Shown one piece after another: positions 6,109 through 6,235 of a stretch of DNA of 6,235 nt (positions within the stretch are counted from its first letter, which is position 1; every line of letters begins with the position of its first letter). The notes under the pieces are model-generated. The model saw nothing but the letters and a program-made list of their open reading frames with translations. It was not told where the DNA came from and did no database searches. The stretch spans positions 1 to 6,235 of the forward strand of contig JACQPO010000153.1 of the NCBI GenBank assembly GCA_016207545.1, written 5' to 3'. This stretch comes from Methanobacteriota archaeon (GTDB lineage Archaea; Thermoplasmatota; Thermoplasmata; RBG-16-68-12; EA-27). The translations under genes and the position numbers were made by a program.

Positions 6109-6235
6109 TCACTCGCCGACGCCCATCCGCTCGAGGGCGTTCTTGCCGACGAACGCGGCGATGACCCCGATCAGGAGGCCCGCGATGCCCGCCGCGCCCA
6201 CCAGGAACAGCAGGATCGTGATGCCCACGAGGACG
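6109..6235 (-). CDS. C-terminal end of a membrane protein (5' end outside the window)
   Basis: Reading from codon 6234 to TGA 6111-6109 gives the last 41 residues. An almost uninterrupted run of about 29 hydrophobic and glycine residues (VLVGITILLF, then LVGAAGIAGLLIGVIAAFVG) forms one long or two short membrane segments with a Gly/Ala-rich packing surface. A short soluble tail KNALERMGVGE follows. The positive charge after the helix suggests a cytosolic C-terminus. Third positions are nearly all G/C, as in the other real genes. Too little is present to name a family. Confidence 0.78.
   Translation of the reverse strand, partial: VLVGITILLFLVGAAGIAGLLIGVIAAFVGKNALERMGVGE

Overview
The window looks archaeal: a high-G+C euryarchaeon, with an uncultivated Thermoplasmata-like lineage as my best guess. 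The evidence is TATA-like boxes about 25 bp upstream of starts, an apparently leaderless acetyl-CoA synthetase gene, a Rab/Ras-type small GTPase, and a glycine tRNA of archaeal type with no encoded CCA and discriminator base A. The lineage name is inference from these traits. G+C is roughly two thirds by eye, and the third positions of the long genes are almost all G or C. This produces very long spurious reading frames on the opposite strand.

Layout. Positions 1-2060 (minus) hold a protein of at least 686 residues made almost wholly of tetratricopeptide repeats; its C-terminus runs off the left edge. Positions 2061-2132 carry its TATA box. Positions 2133-4094 (minus) encode a complete AMP-forming acetyl-CoA synthetase (653 aa) with all catalytic and acetate-pocket motifs. 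Positions 4095-4222 form a divergent promoter region. Positions 4223-5116 (plus) encode a 297-aa Rab-like GTPase with an additional C-terminal helical region of about 125 residues. Positions 5117-5465 contain no gene I can support. Positions 5466-5539 (minus) hold tRNA-Gly(UCC) with its own TATA-like box.

Positions 5584-6033 (minus) look like a short transcription unit that I cannot assign. It has a TATA-like box, a 34-aa very acidic reading frame, an 81-aa reading frame behind a strong Shine-Dalgarno sequence, several strong inverted repeats, and a hairpin followed by five Ts that overlaps the last stop codon. Positions 6109-6235 (minus) are the C-terminal tail of a membrane protein whose start is outside the window.

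The genes do not form one evident pathway. Acetyl-CoA synthetase is central metabolism, activating acetate for growth or recycling. The TPR protein and the GTPase are probably protein-interaction and regulatory or trafficking components. Each appears to have its own promoter. I see no mobile element, CRISPR array or defence system. The least explained part is the small unit at 5584-6033.
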